DNA of 64,000 bases from Candidatus Electrothrix scaldis (GTDB taxonomy: Bacteria; Desulfobacterota; Desulfobulbia; Desulfobulbales; Desulfobulbaceae): positions 2,427,826 to 2,491,825 of the forward strand of contig CP138355.1 of assembly GCA_033584155.1 (NCBI GenBank). Reading direction: 5' to 3'. Each line of letters opens with the position of its first letter. Positions within the stretch are counted from its first letter, which is position 1. The notes below the pieces were generated by a model. The model saw only the letters and a list, made by a program, of their open reading frames with translations. It did not search any database and was not told where the DNA came from. A program made the position numbers and the translations under genes. Positions 45,951 to 54,043 of this stretch are shown here, one piece after another.

Positions 45951-47818
45951 TAAGGGTGTTGAAAAGTACCCCAGCATAGAGCAATTTCAGTTGTCCGAGA
46001 TGCCCAATAAGCATTTTTTTTCGTTTATCAGTGTTGCTGCAGCTTGATGTCGAACACTTTCCAGGCGGATTTTAGCCTTTTTCAAACCACTATGGGCAAA
46101 GACTCTGTTTTTTGGACAAGCCGACTGTCAGGAACAGCAAAAATGAGCAAACGGGTATTGTTGGGTGCTGCAATAATTTACATTGTTTCTTTGATCTTTC
46201 TGTTATGCTGCCATTTTGAAGAGCGGCAGTTGCGGTGACTTTTTAGCAGGTTCTTTTTTGCGGGTTCCTGCCATTTTTAACAATAACAAAGAGATGCTGC
46301 TGAACGTACATCGAACTGTGATTGCGGACTGACCGCGAACCCGAACGGTTTCAAGACCGGTTTGATGCTTTAACAGATTGAAAGGCCGTTCACAGTTCTT
46401 GCGAATATCATGCGCCTCCCGTATCTGCTCGACATGGTAAGGTATTCGCTGGAAAAAGCCTCTGTCTAATGATATGCTTCGACATTGAGGGCAGCTTCCT
46501 TTAAGAAGGCATTCACCTGTATTTGCTGCGCATTTATACTCGTGATGATCTTCGTCAACGCCCGCATACTCCATAGGAACAGAACATTCGTTATGGCAGA
46601 AAACCGTGCCATTGGCGGTATCAACATTGTCCGGTGTAGATACTGTGGAACAGGGTGGGGTTGTCACGTATATACCTGTTTTGCCGTGCAATGATCCGTC
46701 ATTGTCATGATAGGCAGTATCGGCGGTGACCAGTTTCACCTCAACGCCCATAGCCTGCGCCACATCAACCAAAAGCGAAAGAAAATGGCTGTCATGGTGA
46801 TTTGCCGGTGCAAGCAGGGAGATAATCGGAAAACTATGACCGGTTTCAGTATCAATCGCGGTTAACGTATGCAGACGATAGCCGACTACGTATACAGATT
46901 TGTCACGCTTGTTGCGTCGTTTTCCACAGTCGCTATCGAGATCACTGTAAATACGTATGTTTTGGCCATTGATATTTAGTGAAGCCAAGGGGATTTTACA
47001 TTCATTGGCCAGTTCGGTAGAGTCCACTCCGTGCAGAATATGGTCACCAAGCATCCCGGACTGCAAAAAATGGTGCAAAATATACACCGTAATATTAATT
47101 TGTTGGACAAATGTAAGGGAATGACGGAATTTGCTGAGCTGAGTATGGTCAATAATTGCTTTTTCACGCAATGACAATCCGATAAAGGCGCGGTTCTGTT
47201 TGCGGTCAAGGCCGAGGTATTCTTTATCACAGAATTTTCGGTAGCTTATTTCTGGATACTTGATCGTCTTGAGCAGTTCGGCACGAAACATGTTGTGAGG
47301 AAATAAGTCCCGCATAGCAGGACTATAGCCCTCATAAGCTAACAGGCGATTGATAATTTCGTTGTCAAGCAGCTGGTCGATAAACCGGAGTTCTTCATCT
47401 TTGATATATTTGGCGAAACGACTTTTTCCGCAAAGCTTCATGATATTGTTATTTTTTGATTCATTGACAATATCAGCCATCTGGTCAAGGCTGATAATGC
47501 CTTTTGTCTGAACCTGTTGCTCCACGCCGAGCAGCTCATCCGACGAGGCTGAAATCTCCTGTTTAAAATCATACTCGCCTGCGACCTGCGCAAGAACTTT
47601 TCGAGAGATTTCTTTTTTGGTTTTTCGATTCAGACGGTTCCAATTGGGATAGTTTTTCTTGAGCTCTTTTTGTACGATACGTTTGATATTTTTATTATGC
47701 ATAACACTTGAAATGAGCAAGCGATTTAATATTATTGAATTTTTTTTATTATACAGGCTTTTTTTAGCTTAAGCAACTGTTTTTGTGCAATATTGAGATG
47801 ATCTTTTCAACACCCTTA
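45951..47818 (-). mobile_element. Inner insertion sequence (DDE type)
   Basis: Perfect 16-bp inverted termini TAAGGGTGTTGAAAAG, target duplication TAA on both sides (45948-45950 and 47819-47821). 1868 bp with a single minus-strand transposase. Removing it and one TAA restores the outer transposase frame exactly (P-I-I-M-S-F). Confidence 0.85.
46203..47720 (-). CDS. DDE transposase of the inner IS
   Basis: 505 residues, intact. GVDSTELANE supplies the first Asp, LVTADTAYHD the second, and the region IREAHDIRKNCERPFNLLKHQTGLE the final acidic residue, as in DDE_Tnp_1 (IS4/IS5-like) transposases. A cysteine-rich stretch CAANTGECLLKGSCPQC could bind zinc. Family unassigned. The 5' start may be the internal ATG at MHNKNIKRIV. 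About 250 bases at the element's 3' side are non-coding. Confidence 0.75.
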   Translation of the reverse strand: MLISSVMHNKNIKRIVQKELKKNYPNWNRLNRKTKKEISRKVLAQVAGEYDFKQEISASSDELLGVEQQVQTKGIISLDQMADIVNESKNNNIMKLCGKSRFAKYIKDEELRFIDQLLDNEIINRLLAYEGYSPAMRDLFPHNMFRAELLKTIKYPEISYRKFCDKEYLGLDRKQNRAFIGLSLREKAIIDHTQLSKFRHSLTFVQQINITVYILHHFLQSGMLGDHILHGVDSTELANECKIPLASLNINGQNIRIYSDLDSDCGKRRNKRDKSVYVVGYRLHTLTAIDTETGHSFPIISLLAPANHHDSHFLSLLVDVAQAMGVEVKLVTADTAYHDNDGSLHGKTGIYVTTPPCSTVSTPDNVDTANGTVFCHNECSVPMEYAGVDEDHHEYKCAANTGECLLKGSCPQCRSISLDRGFFQRIPYHVEQIREAHDIRKNCERPFNLLKHQTGLETVRVRGQSAITVRCTFSSISLLLLKMAGTRKKEPAKKSPQLPLFKMAA

Positions 47819-48388
47819 TAATGTCTTTTTTGCTTGCTAACGGTCTTTCCGGGAAACGATTCCAGTTTTTTACTGATGGCCATACAGCCTTGAATACAGC
47901 AATCATGAAGTCCTGCTCTTGGAAAAAAAATATGGGAATAATATTGGACTGGTACCATCTTGGTAAGAAGTGTGGGGAGTTGCTGAGTCAAACAATGAAT
48001 GGTCGGAAACCACGCAATGAAGTTCTCAATAAAATCAAACCTTTGCTCTGGTACGGTCTCACCGATAAAGCAATTGAGTTTTTGCGTGAAATTCCAGAGC
48101 AGGATATAAAGAACAGTCAATTATTAGAAAAACTTATCGCCTATCTGGAAAGGAACCGACCTTATATTCCCTGTTATGCTGCCCGAAAAGAACTCGGACT
48201 TTGTAATTCAAGTGCTGCCGGTGAGAAGGCGAATGATCTCATTGTGTCAGAACGACAAAAACATAATGGAATGAGCTGGACTAACAAAGGAACAGTGGCC
48301 TTGGCCACGATTACTGCTCTTGCGCACAATAATGAATACAGAAAATGGTTTGAGGAAAAGGATATTGATTTTAAACTGGCTGCATAGA

Positions 48389-49657
48389 CTAAAAAACGGC
48401 TAACCGCACAGGTCGCACTTTCAGGCAATCAGCCAGCATAACTGCCATGTGTATAACCTGCACTTTTTGCCCCTGCTGTGCCATTCCTTCCTGAAATTGC
48501 ATCAGGCAACCTGAGCACGTAGTCGTTATGCAATCCGGTGTATTCGCAAGGGCCTGTTTGCTGCTTTTCTCAAATATCTGTGCAGAAAGTTCCGGGCAGG
48601 CAATATGAAAGAGTCCCCCCTGTCCGCAACAGAGTGGACTCTTCTCCGGTTCAAGGACAGATACGCCTGCTTTTTTCAGGAGTGCGCGCGGTGTACTCAT
48701 GCCTTTGTCCTTGAAGCGGAGATGACAGGGGGCATGGTAGAAGATCCTTTTTTTAGGAACATTATCCTGTACGGAATATGGCAAGGCATCCGCGAAGAAT
48801 GAGGTGAATTCTCGGACACGTTTAGCAAAGGCCACAGTCTTGGCATGCCAAGGATCGTCTTCTGTAAAGAGTTTGGGGTAGGAGAGCAGATGTGCTGAAC
48901 AGGAGGCACAGGAGGTGATAATCGGATTGCTTGATCCTGCAAAGGCCTGAATGTTTTTTTGGGCAAGTGATCGTGCTTGTTCCATATCCCCTGCACTCCA
49001 GGCAGCCAAGCCACAACAGTGCTGCTTCGTTGGGATATGGGCAGGGAATGCGTCATTAATGTCACAGAAGGAGAGCAGTTCCTGTGTCGCATCAATAATG
49101 GAGGGTTGGAGATGCCGGGCAAAGCAACCGGTGAAATAGCTGAAGGAGGAAGCCTGCTGTTCTTTCTGTCGTACTTCTTTTTTTTGTTCGAGTGATAGGG
49201 GGACTCTTTCCACCTTTCTCTCCCTTCTCTCTACAAGGCCTAATTTTAGACGTAGACCTGAGGAAGAGGGCAGAGCCGGAAGATGCCGGAGGTTGGTTCC
49301 AGCCTTGACCAATCCTTCCAATAGACTTGGATGAGATAAGGTCTTGCGAAAGAGGGCCTTTTTGAGGCTGTTTGGCCCGTATAGGGTGGGGAAGGTACTG
49401 CGGGCTTGGGAGATGAGCTCTGTTATGGGTAAGCCCCGAGGGCAAACTTGTTCACAGGCTCCACAGAGCAGGCAGCGGGAAAAGAGATCCGTAAAAATGT
49501 CCGTAGGGCGATTAGATAGCTGGCTGTTGAGGAGGTGCATCTTGCCACGGGCAGTCAGCACCTCCCGCCCATCCACCCTATAGACAGGGCAGACAACAGC
49601 GCAGGCTCCGCATTTGGCACAGCGTATCTCGCCTGCTCTTGCTATTGCGGCTGCCAA
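48389..49657 (-). CDS. glcF: GlcF-like Fe-S subunit / CCG-domain protein, C-terminus rewritten by IS
   Basis: 422 residues. Two N-terminal 4Fe-4S motifs (CAKCGACAVVCPVY and CLLCGACEQVCPRG), then two CCG domains (QHCCGLAAWSAGD; SPLCCGQGGLFHIACPE), as in the glycolate/lactate oxidase iron-sulfur subunit. It passes electrons from a flavin subunit to the quinone pool or another carrier. No glcD lies beside it. The last eight residues (RPVRLAVF) are encoded by the IS end; before the insertion the frame would have ended ...DCLKV. It overlaps the upstream prfB by 16 bases. Confidence 0.85.
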   Translation of the reverse strand: MAAAIARAGEIRCAKCGACAVVCPVYRVDGREVLTARGKMHLLNSQLSNRPTDIFTDLFSRCLLCGACEQVCPRGLPITELISQARSTFPTLYGPNSLKKALFRKTLSHPSLLEGLVKAGTNLRHLPALPSSSGLRLKLGLVERRERKVERVPLSLEQKKEVRQKEQQASSFSYFTGCFARHLQPSIIDATQELLSFCDINDAFPAHIPTKQHCCGLAAWSAGDMEQARSLAQKNIQAFAGSSNPIITSCASCSAHLLSYPKLFTEDDPWHAKTVAFAKRVREFTSFFADALPYSVQDNVPKKRIFYHAPCHLRFKDKGMSTPRALLKKAGVSVLEPEKSPLCCGQGGLFHIACPELSAQIFEKSSKQALANTPDCITTTCSGCLMQFQEGMAQQGQKVQVIHMAVMLADCLKVRPVRLAVF

Positions 49658-50755
49658 AGCAAAAAGGCCTTGATGAAAGGATCAAGACGCCCATCAAGCA
49701 CAGCATCGACATTGCCCTCTTCCACGTCTGTCCGATGATCCTTGATCAAACGGTACGGCTGCAAAACATAGGAACGAATCTGGCTGCCCCAGGCGATTTC
49801 CTTTTTATCTCCCTGGAGGTTTTCCTGGGCCTTTGCCTGTTCTTCCTGCTGTTTTTCATACAGCCGGGCCATGAGCATCTTCATAGCCATGTCCTTATTG
49901 CGGTGCTGCGAACGTTCGTTTTGGCATTGCACCACAATTCCGGTGGGAAGATGGGTGATCCGGATGGCTGAGTCGGTTTTGTTGACGTGCTGCCCACCAG
50001 CACCACTGGCTCGATAGGTGTCTATACGCAGATCCTTTTCGTCAATCTTTACCTCAATGGTATCATCCAGTTCCGGCAAGACCATGACCGAAGCAAAGGA
50101 GGTATGGCGTCGCCCGGAAGAATCAAAAGGCGAAATACGCACCAAGCGGTGTATACCAACCTCGGAGCGGGTATAGCCATAGGCGTTTTTTCCTTTGATG
50201 CGGACTGTCACAGACTTAACACCGGCCTCGTCTCCGGGCAGATAGTCAAGGATGTCTGTGGGGAAGTCATGAGCTTCTGCCCAGCGCAGGTACATACGCA
50301 GGAGAATGCTCACCCAGTCCTGAGCCTCAGTGCCACCAGCGCCTGCGTGGATAACCAGCAGGGCGTTGCTGTCATCATGCTCACCATCGAACATGCACTC
50401 CAACTCGACCAGATCAACCCGCTTTTGGAGCTGGCTCAGCGAGGACTCAACCTCTTTTTGGGTTTCCAGGTCCTGTTCTTCAATGGCCATATCCAGGAGC
50501 ATATCAGCTTCTTCCAGGTCCTGAAAATTCAGTTCCCAATTTTTAACGAGATCCTGTAACTGACCAAGTTGTTTTTGAACCTTTTTGGCGTTAGCCTGAT
50601 CATTCCAGAAATTGGGTTCCAGTGACTCGGATTCCAACCGTTCAATGTCGAGTTTCTTGCCATCTAAGTCAAAGATGCTCCTTCAGGGCGAGCATTTTCT
50701 CTTTCAGTTCCTGGAGTTTTTGTTTTGCCTCAGCGGTTTCGTTCAATTCAGCCAT
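49642..50755 (-). CDS. prfB: Peptide chain release factor 2, programmed +1 frameshift
   Basis: Recognises UGA and UAA stop codons. ATG 50755 (MAELNETAEAK) opens a 28-codon frame ending at TGA 50671; a +1 shift at CTT-TGA-C continues into the main frame. RF2 markers: SPFDSSGRRHTSFASV (with the SPF anticodon-like tripeptide) and GAGGQHVNKTDSAIR (GGQ). Total ~370 residues, normal. The frameshift gives autoregulation by RF2 level (established). Copy C of the hairpin/mini-ORF element lies 29 bases upstream. Confidence 0.93.
50669..50685 (-). promoter_or_regulatory. prfB frameshift signal
   Basis: Coding strand AAGGAGCATCTTTGAC: an internal Shine-Dalgarno AGGAG three bases before CTT, then in-frame TGA followed by C. 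Same layout as the classical RF2 site (AGGGGGTATCTTTGAC). Confidence 0.9.
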
Positions 50756-50783
50756 TCTTCTTTTCCGTCTTTTTTGATAACAT

Positions 50784-50866
50784 TCATTCACCCTCCTCTG
50801 GAGCAGGGCAACAAAACATGAAAGTTAGGGGTAGGCGACACCGGGGAGTCGTCGGGTCTTTCATGT
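50784..50866 (-). ncRNA. Repeated hairpin/mini-ORF element, copy C (prfB leader)
   Basis: On the minus strand: stem CATGAAAG/CTTTCATG, inner stem CGAC/GTCG, linker TTTTGTTGCCCTGC, second hairpin CTCC/GGAG. It also encodes a 26-residue frame (ATG 50864 to TGA 50784) with FMFCCPAP. Confidence 0.4.
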
Positions 50867-50874
50867 GAACATCT

Positions 50875-50897
50875 ATCCCTTCCCAGAGGGAAGGGAT
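50875..50897. repeat. Perfect hairpin upstream of prfB
   Basis: ATCCCTTCCC-AGA-GGGAAGGGAT, 10-bp perfect stem with a three-base loop, between prfB and the AP2-like gene; a terminator for the minus-strand lnt unit is possible but no T run follows. Confidence 0.5.
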
Positions 50898-50933
50898 AAA
50901 AATATAACATACGATAGTATGGATATGAGTAGC

Positions 50934-51248
50934 TCAGGCTTTTTGGGGGACTCCGAACATTTGTTCGTAAGCCTCATTGCGCATTTTTGCCATTCGTTTG
51001 ACCGGAAAATTACTTTTTTCCTTCAAGCCATGCTTGAGGATATATTCATCCCGCATCAGAGCAGCCACCTTCGCTGTGGTGTGTCCCGTACCTGTTTTTA
51101 TCTTTCCGTTTGCTTTGCACACGGTAAATTTCCAGGTTCCGTCTCCATCCTGGCTGACACCTATATATTGTTTTCCTTTTGTCACTGTTCTCTGTCCTCC
51201 TGAATATTTTCTCAGGTTACTCAGTGTATTTCTAGTTATGATTCTCAT
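50934..51248 (-). CDS. Small AP2-like putative DNA-binding protein
   Basis: About 104 residues from ATG 51248, overlapping the lnt stop (ATGA). Centre reads KQYIGVSQDGDGTWKFTVCK, then GKIKTGTGHTTAKVAALMRDEYILKHGL, then NFP. This follows the AP2/ERF-like pattern seen in bacterial and phage homing-type proteins (Y-x-G-V, W, G-K, T-A-x-x-A, G-x-x-x-x-x-N-F). DNA binding is inferred. It appears to be the last gene of the corC-lnt unit. Confidence 0.5.
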   Translation of the reverse strand: MRIITRNTLSNLRKYSGGQRTVTKGKQYIGVSQDGDGTWKFTVCKANGKIKTGTGHTTAKVAALMRDEYILKHGLKEKSNFPVKRMAKMRNEAYEQMFGVPQKA

Positions 51249-52885
51249 TTGTTGTGCATGTGCTCCGCCATATGGTCGTTTTGCTGTCTGCGTGTTGACA
51301 GATACAGCAAGATGGGAATGAGGATACAACAGACCAGACCAAAGCGATATCCACCGAGCATAAAAATGGTGTGGCCTGTTAGTAATGGTGTTTTTAAGCT
51401 GAGTGTTTGTGCGGTAAAGAGAGAACTCTCTTTGGCAATCTCCCCTACAGGGCTGACAAAACCGCTGATTCCTGTATTAGCCGCTCGTACCAGGCCACGT
51501 CTGTTTTCCACAGCCCGAAACACTGTCATGGCCCAGGAGTGGTAGGGTGCGCTGGATTTGCCGTACCAGGCGTCGTTTGTCATACTTACCAGTAGATTGG
51601 CTCCTTCTAAGGACTCCTTGCGGGCGATGTTGGGGAAGATAGATTCAAAGCAGATCAGGATACCCGCCTGAATTTTTTCCGCCTTCAGAGGAGCAAAGGA
51701 GTTACCTGGGGTAAAATCGCCTATGAGCTCTACAATTGGTTTGAGAAACCAAAGATAGGTGCGTAAGGGGACATACTCGCCAAAGGGAACAAGGTGTTGC
51801 TTGTTATAGCGCGCAGTAAGTCTGCCTGACTGATTGAGGAGGAGGGCGCTGTTAAAATAAAATACCCGTGTTTGATCTTTTGGATTGACTATAAAAAAAG
51901 GAGAACCGGTCAGGATACGAACTTCGTTTTTTCTCTGAAAGGCTCGAATTTTGTTCATCAGAGGTTCGCGGGTCGGATAAAAGGGCAGGGCGGTTTCCGG
52001 CCAGACAAGAAGTTCCGGTTTTTCCTCCTGCCCCAGAGCTTGCAGGGAAAGAGAAAGATATCGATCAACGGTTTTCTCTTTCTGCGTTGGCGACCATTTC
52101 AAATGCTGTTCAATATTTCCCTGGACCGCACTGACCATAACGGTGTCTGCCGTTGCTGTGTCAGAGGCAATTTGCTGATATCGTAAAACAGAATAACCAC
52201 CAAGGCAGGAGAGCAAAAGGAATACTGTGATAGGGTGTCCGAAATGGTAATCAGAAACAGGGAGTGCGGAAGAACGTGTGGCAAGAAATCTATCCAACAG
52301 CCAGAAAAGGAGGGCATTCACCATGACTACCGAGAAGGTGATCAGATGGTGCCCCCCCAGGTCTGCGGCCTGGATTAAGAGCGGCTGTTGGTATAAGGCA
52401 TACCCCAGGTCCATCCAGGGGAGGCCGGTAAATAGAGTACCTCGAAGGAAATCAAGACCTGTCCAGAGAATAGGGGCTGTGAGTAGAAGCAGGGTAGCTG
52501 CGTTGCCTCGGGAGCGCGCCCTGGCAAGGAGCTTGTTCAGCAACAGGCAGAACAGCGTCAGATAGATCGCCATATATGTAGCCAGCAAGAGGAGAGCAAG
52601 GCTTGCCGTTGCCACATGGAGTCCGCCGAAACGCTGGAGTACCGGCACTATCCAATAGGATAAATTTATGTAATAGAGTATTCCAGAGAACAGGCCCATA
52701 TACAGGGCTTGCTTTGTCGAGAGGCGACCGAGAGCAGAAAAAAGTGGGAGCAGGGCTATAAAGAGAAGAGGCCACCAGCCTGTGATCCCAGGCATTGCCA
52801 GAGTAAGCAAGATCGCGGTAAACATCCCTCGGATGTACGGAGCAGCTCCTCTCAGGGGCTCGCTATGTGCAATGCTTGTTTTCAT
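51245..52885 (-). CDS. lnt: Apolipoprotein N-acyltransferase
   Basis: 546 residues. Adds the third acyl chain to lipoproteins at the outer face of the inner membrane. About seven N-terminal membrane helices are followed by a nitrilase-type domain with the catalytic Glu in VWPETALPF, Lys in YNKQHLVPFGEYVPLR and Cys in ILICFESIFP. WFLKP and a last C-terminal helix complete the family pattern. Its ATG overlaps the corC stop (ATGA), a common lnt-corC arrangement. Confidence 0.95.
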   Translation of the reverse strand: MKTSIAHSEPLRGAAPYIRGMFTAILLTLAMPGITGWWPLLFIALLPLFSALGRLSTKQALYMGLFSGILYYINLSYWIVPVLQRFGGLHVATASLALLLLATYMAIYLTLFCLLLNKLLARARSRGNAATLLLLTAPILWTGLDFLRGTLFTGLPWMDLGYALYQQPLLIQAADLGGHHLITFSVVMVNALLFWLLDRFLATRSSALPVSDYHFGHPITVFLLLSCLGGYSVLRYQQIASDTATADTVMVSAVQGNIEQHLKWSPTQKEKTVDRYLSLSLQALGQEEKPELLVWPETALPFYPTREPLMNKIRAFQRKNEVRILTGSPFFIVNPKDQTRVFYFNSALLLNQSGRLTARYNKQHLVPFGEYVPLRTYLWFLKPIVELIGDFTPGNSFAPLKAEKIQAGILICFESIFPNIARKESLEGANLLVSMTNDAWYGKSSAPYHSWAMTVFRAVENRRGLVRAANTGISGFVSPVGEIAKESSLFTAQTLSLKTPLLTGHTIFMLGGYRFGLVCCILIPILLYLSTRRQQNDHMAEHMHNK

Positions 52886-53730
52886 ACCTTGCGAATTCTT
52901 ACTGTGCGAACCTTGCGGGGATTCGCTACAAGTACAGTTAATGTCAGAGGAGCACTTTCCACGGTCTCGCCGGTTTGCGGCATGCGTCCCAGAGAATGAA
53001 TAAGGAGGCCGCCGATGGATTCATATGGTCCTTCGGGGAGTTTACACTGGAAATGCTCTTCCACCTCTTCTATGTCAATTTTTGCATCTACGACAATGGT
53101 CTGTTGGTCAACTTGCATGAGTTCACGTTCTTCCTGGTCGTGCTCATCATCGATTTCACCAACAATTTCCTCTATGACATCTTCCAGGGTGATGAGTCCT
53201 CGTACCCCTCCGAATTCATCTGTTACCACGGCCATATGGTTTTTCTTGGCTTGAAATTCCCGGAGCAGCTCGGTAATAGGCTTGGACTCGGAGATAATCA
53301 AGGGCGGATTGAGATAGTTTTCTAACTGCCCGTCCTGTTCAGTTTCTCCACCAAAGGTGCGAAGGAGATCCTTGGCATGGAGAATTCCGATAATGTTATC
53401 CTGGCTGTCACTGTACACCGGTATTCTGGTGTATCGTTGTGAATTAATCAGGGTTACGGCTTCCTGGACAGAATTGTTCACGTCAATCCAAACGATTTCC
53501 GCTGCCGGAGTCATGATTTCAGAGGCAACCGTGGCTCGAAAGTGAAAAATGGAGTTGATAAGCTGTTCTTCATGACTACTGATCAAGCCCTGCTCTTCAC
53601 CATCTTCCAGTAAACCTTGGATCTCGTGTTCTAATTCCTGGGTAGTATCAGGGGGTTTTCTGAGTCTCGTCAGTAATTTCAGGCGTTGCCAAAAAGTTTT
53701 CCCGCCACTCTCCTCCTCTATCTCCGCCAT
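52882..53730 (-). CDS. corC: CorC/HlyC-type CBS-domain protein
   Basis: About 282 residues from ATG 53730 (MAEIEEESGG). Two CBS domains (~70-190: IMTPAAEIVWIDVNNSVQEAVTLI; LLREFQAKKNHMAVVTDEFGGVRGLITLEDVIEEIVGEI) and a C-terminal CorC_HlyC domain (~205-280: IDIEEVEEHFQC, YESIGGLLIHSLGRMP). By recall it is linked to magnesium/cobalt efflux or membrane maintenance; no membrane helices here. Coupled to lnt. Confidence 0.9.
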   Translation of the reverse strand: MAEIEEESGGKTFWQRLKLLTRLRKPPDTTQELEHEIQGLLEDGEEQGLISSHEEQLINSIFHFRATVASEIMTPAAEIVWIDVNNSVQEAVTLINSQRYTRIPVYSDSQDNIIGILHAKDLLRTFGGETEQDGQLENYLNPPLIISESKPITELLREFQAKKNHMAVVTDEFGGVRGLITLEDVIEEIVGEIDDEHDQEERELMQVDQQTIVVDAKIDIEEVEEHFQCKLPEGPYESIGGLLIHSLGRMPQTGETVESAPLTLTVLVANPRKVRTVRIRKV

Positions 53731-53923
53731 ATTCTTCACCGCACCTTGCCACAAGGAAGTTTATTACATAATGTTATGCTATTCTAACACTAGAAAATAG
53801 ATAAAGAAAGTCAAGAAAATTGTAGGTGAAACGTATCCAATATTTTTCTATATCGAGATATCTGTTCTTTTCTATTTACGATTTTCTATTTACAACTTTT
53901 CAACTTGCCACAGGTGGAGTAGA

Positions 53924-54025
53924 ATGAAAAAATTACCGGCAAGGTATATTCGGACTTTTCCCCTTGTTCCCTGTAAGAGAATGCGCAGCATTTCCGAAGA
54001 GTTCGGTTTTTCAAAAAACAGATAA
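53924..54025 (+). CDS. 33-codon ORF in the accC leader
   Basis: ATG 53924 with GGTGGAG five bases upstream; it ends TAA 54025, 18 bases before accC. The peptide is basic (KKLPARYIRTFPLVPCKR...). It may be a leader peptide or spurious; the rest of the 313-base gap (53731-54043) is A-T rich and otherwise featureless. Confidence 0.35.
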   Translation: MKKLPARYIRTFPLVPCKRMRSISEEFGFSKNR

Positions 54026-54043
54026 AGTTTTAAGAGGTTTTTT

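Larger units (their letters stand above)
45001..48387 (+). pseudogene. Transposase of the outer IS, split by an inner IS and an A9 frameshift
   Basis: Begins at ATG 45001 (GGAGGG site) and reads to a stop at 45228; a +1 step at the A9 run 45212-45220 joins the frame continuing at 45230, which has VAVDDVNVK (first Asp). The inner IS interrupts after PII at 45950. Downstream, 47821-48387 resumes with FFTDGHTALNT (second Asp), WYHLGKKC and GEKANDLIVSERQ (possible Glu). The A9 step may be programmed slippage in the intact element. I do not recognise the family with confidence (ISKra4/ISLre2-like layout). Confidence 0.65.
44903..48415 (+). mobile_element. Outer insertion sequence, family uncertain, abutting glcF
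   Basis: Inverted termini CGACCTGTGCGGTTAG (44903-44918) and its complement (48400-48415). CACTTT occurs at both flanks (44895 and 48416), the likely target duplication. Excluding the inner IS it is about 1.64 kb, with one transposase gene. The right end lies inside the glcF reading frame. Confidence 0.75.

Noticed and set aside
46044-46238. 64-residue frame at the 3' side of the inner IS
   Set aside because: No clear ribosome site, overlaps the transposase end, no recognisable domain.
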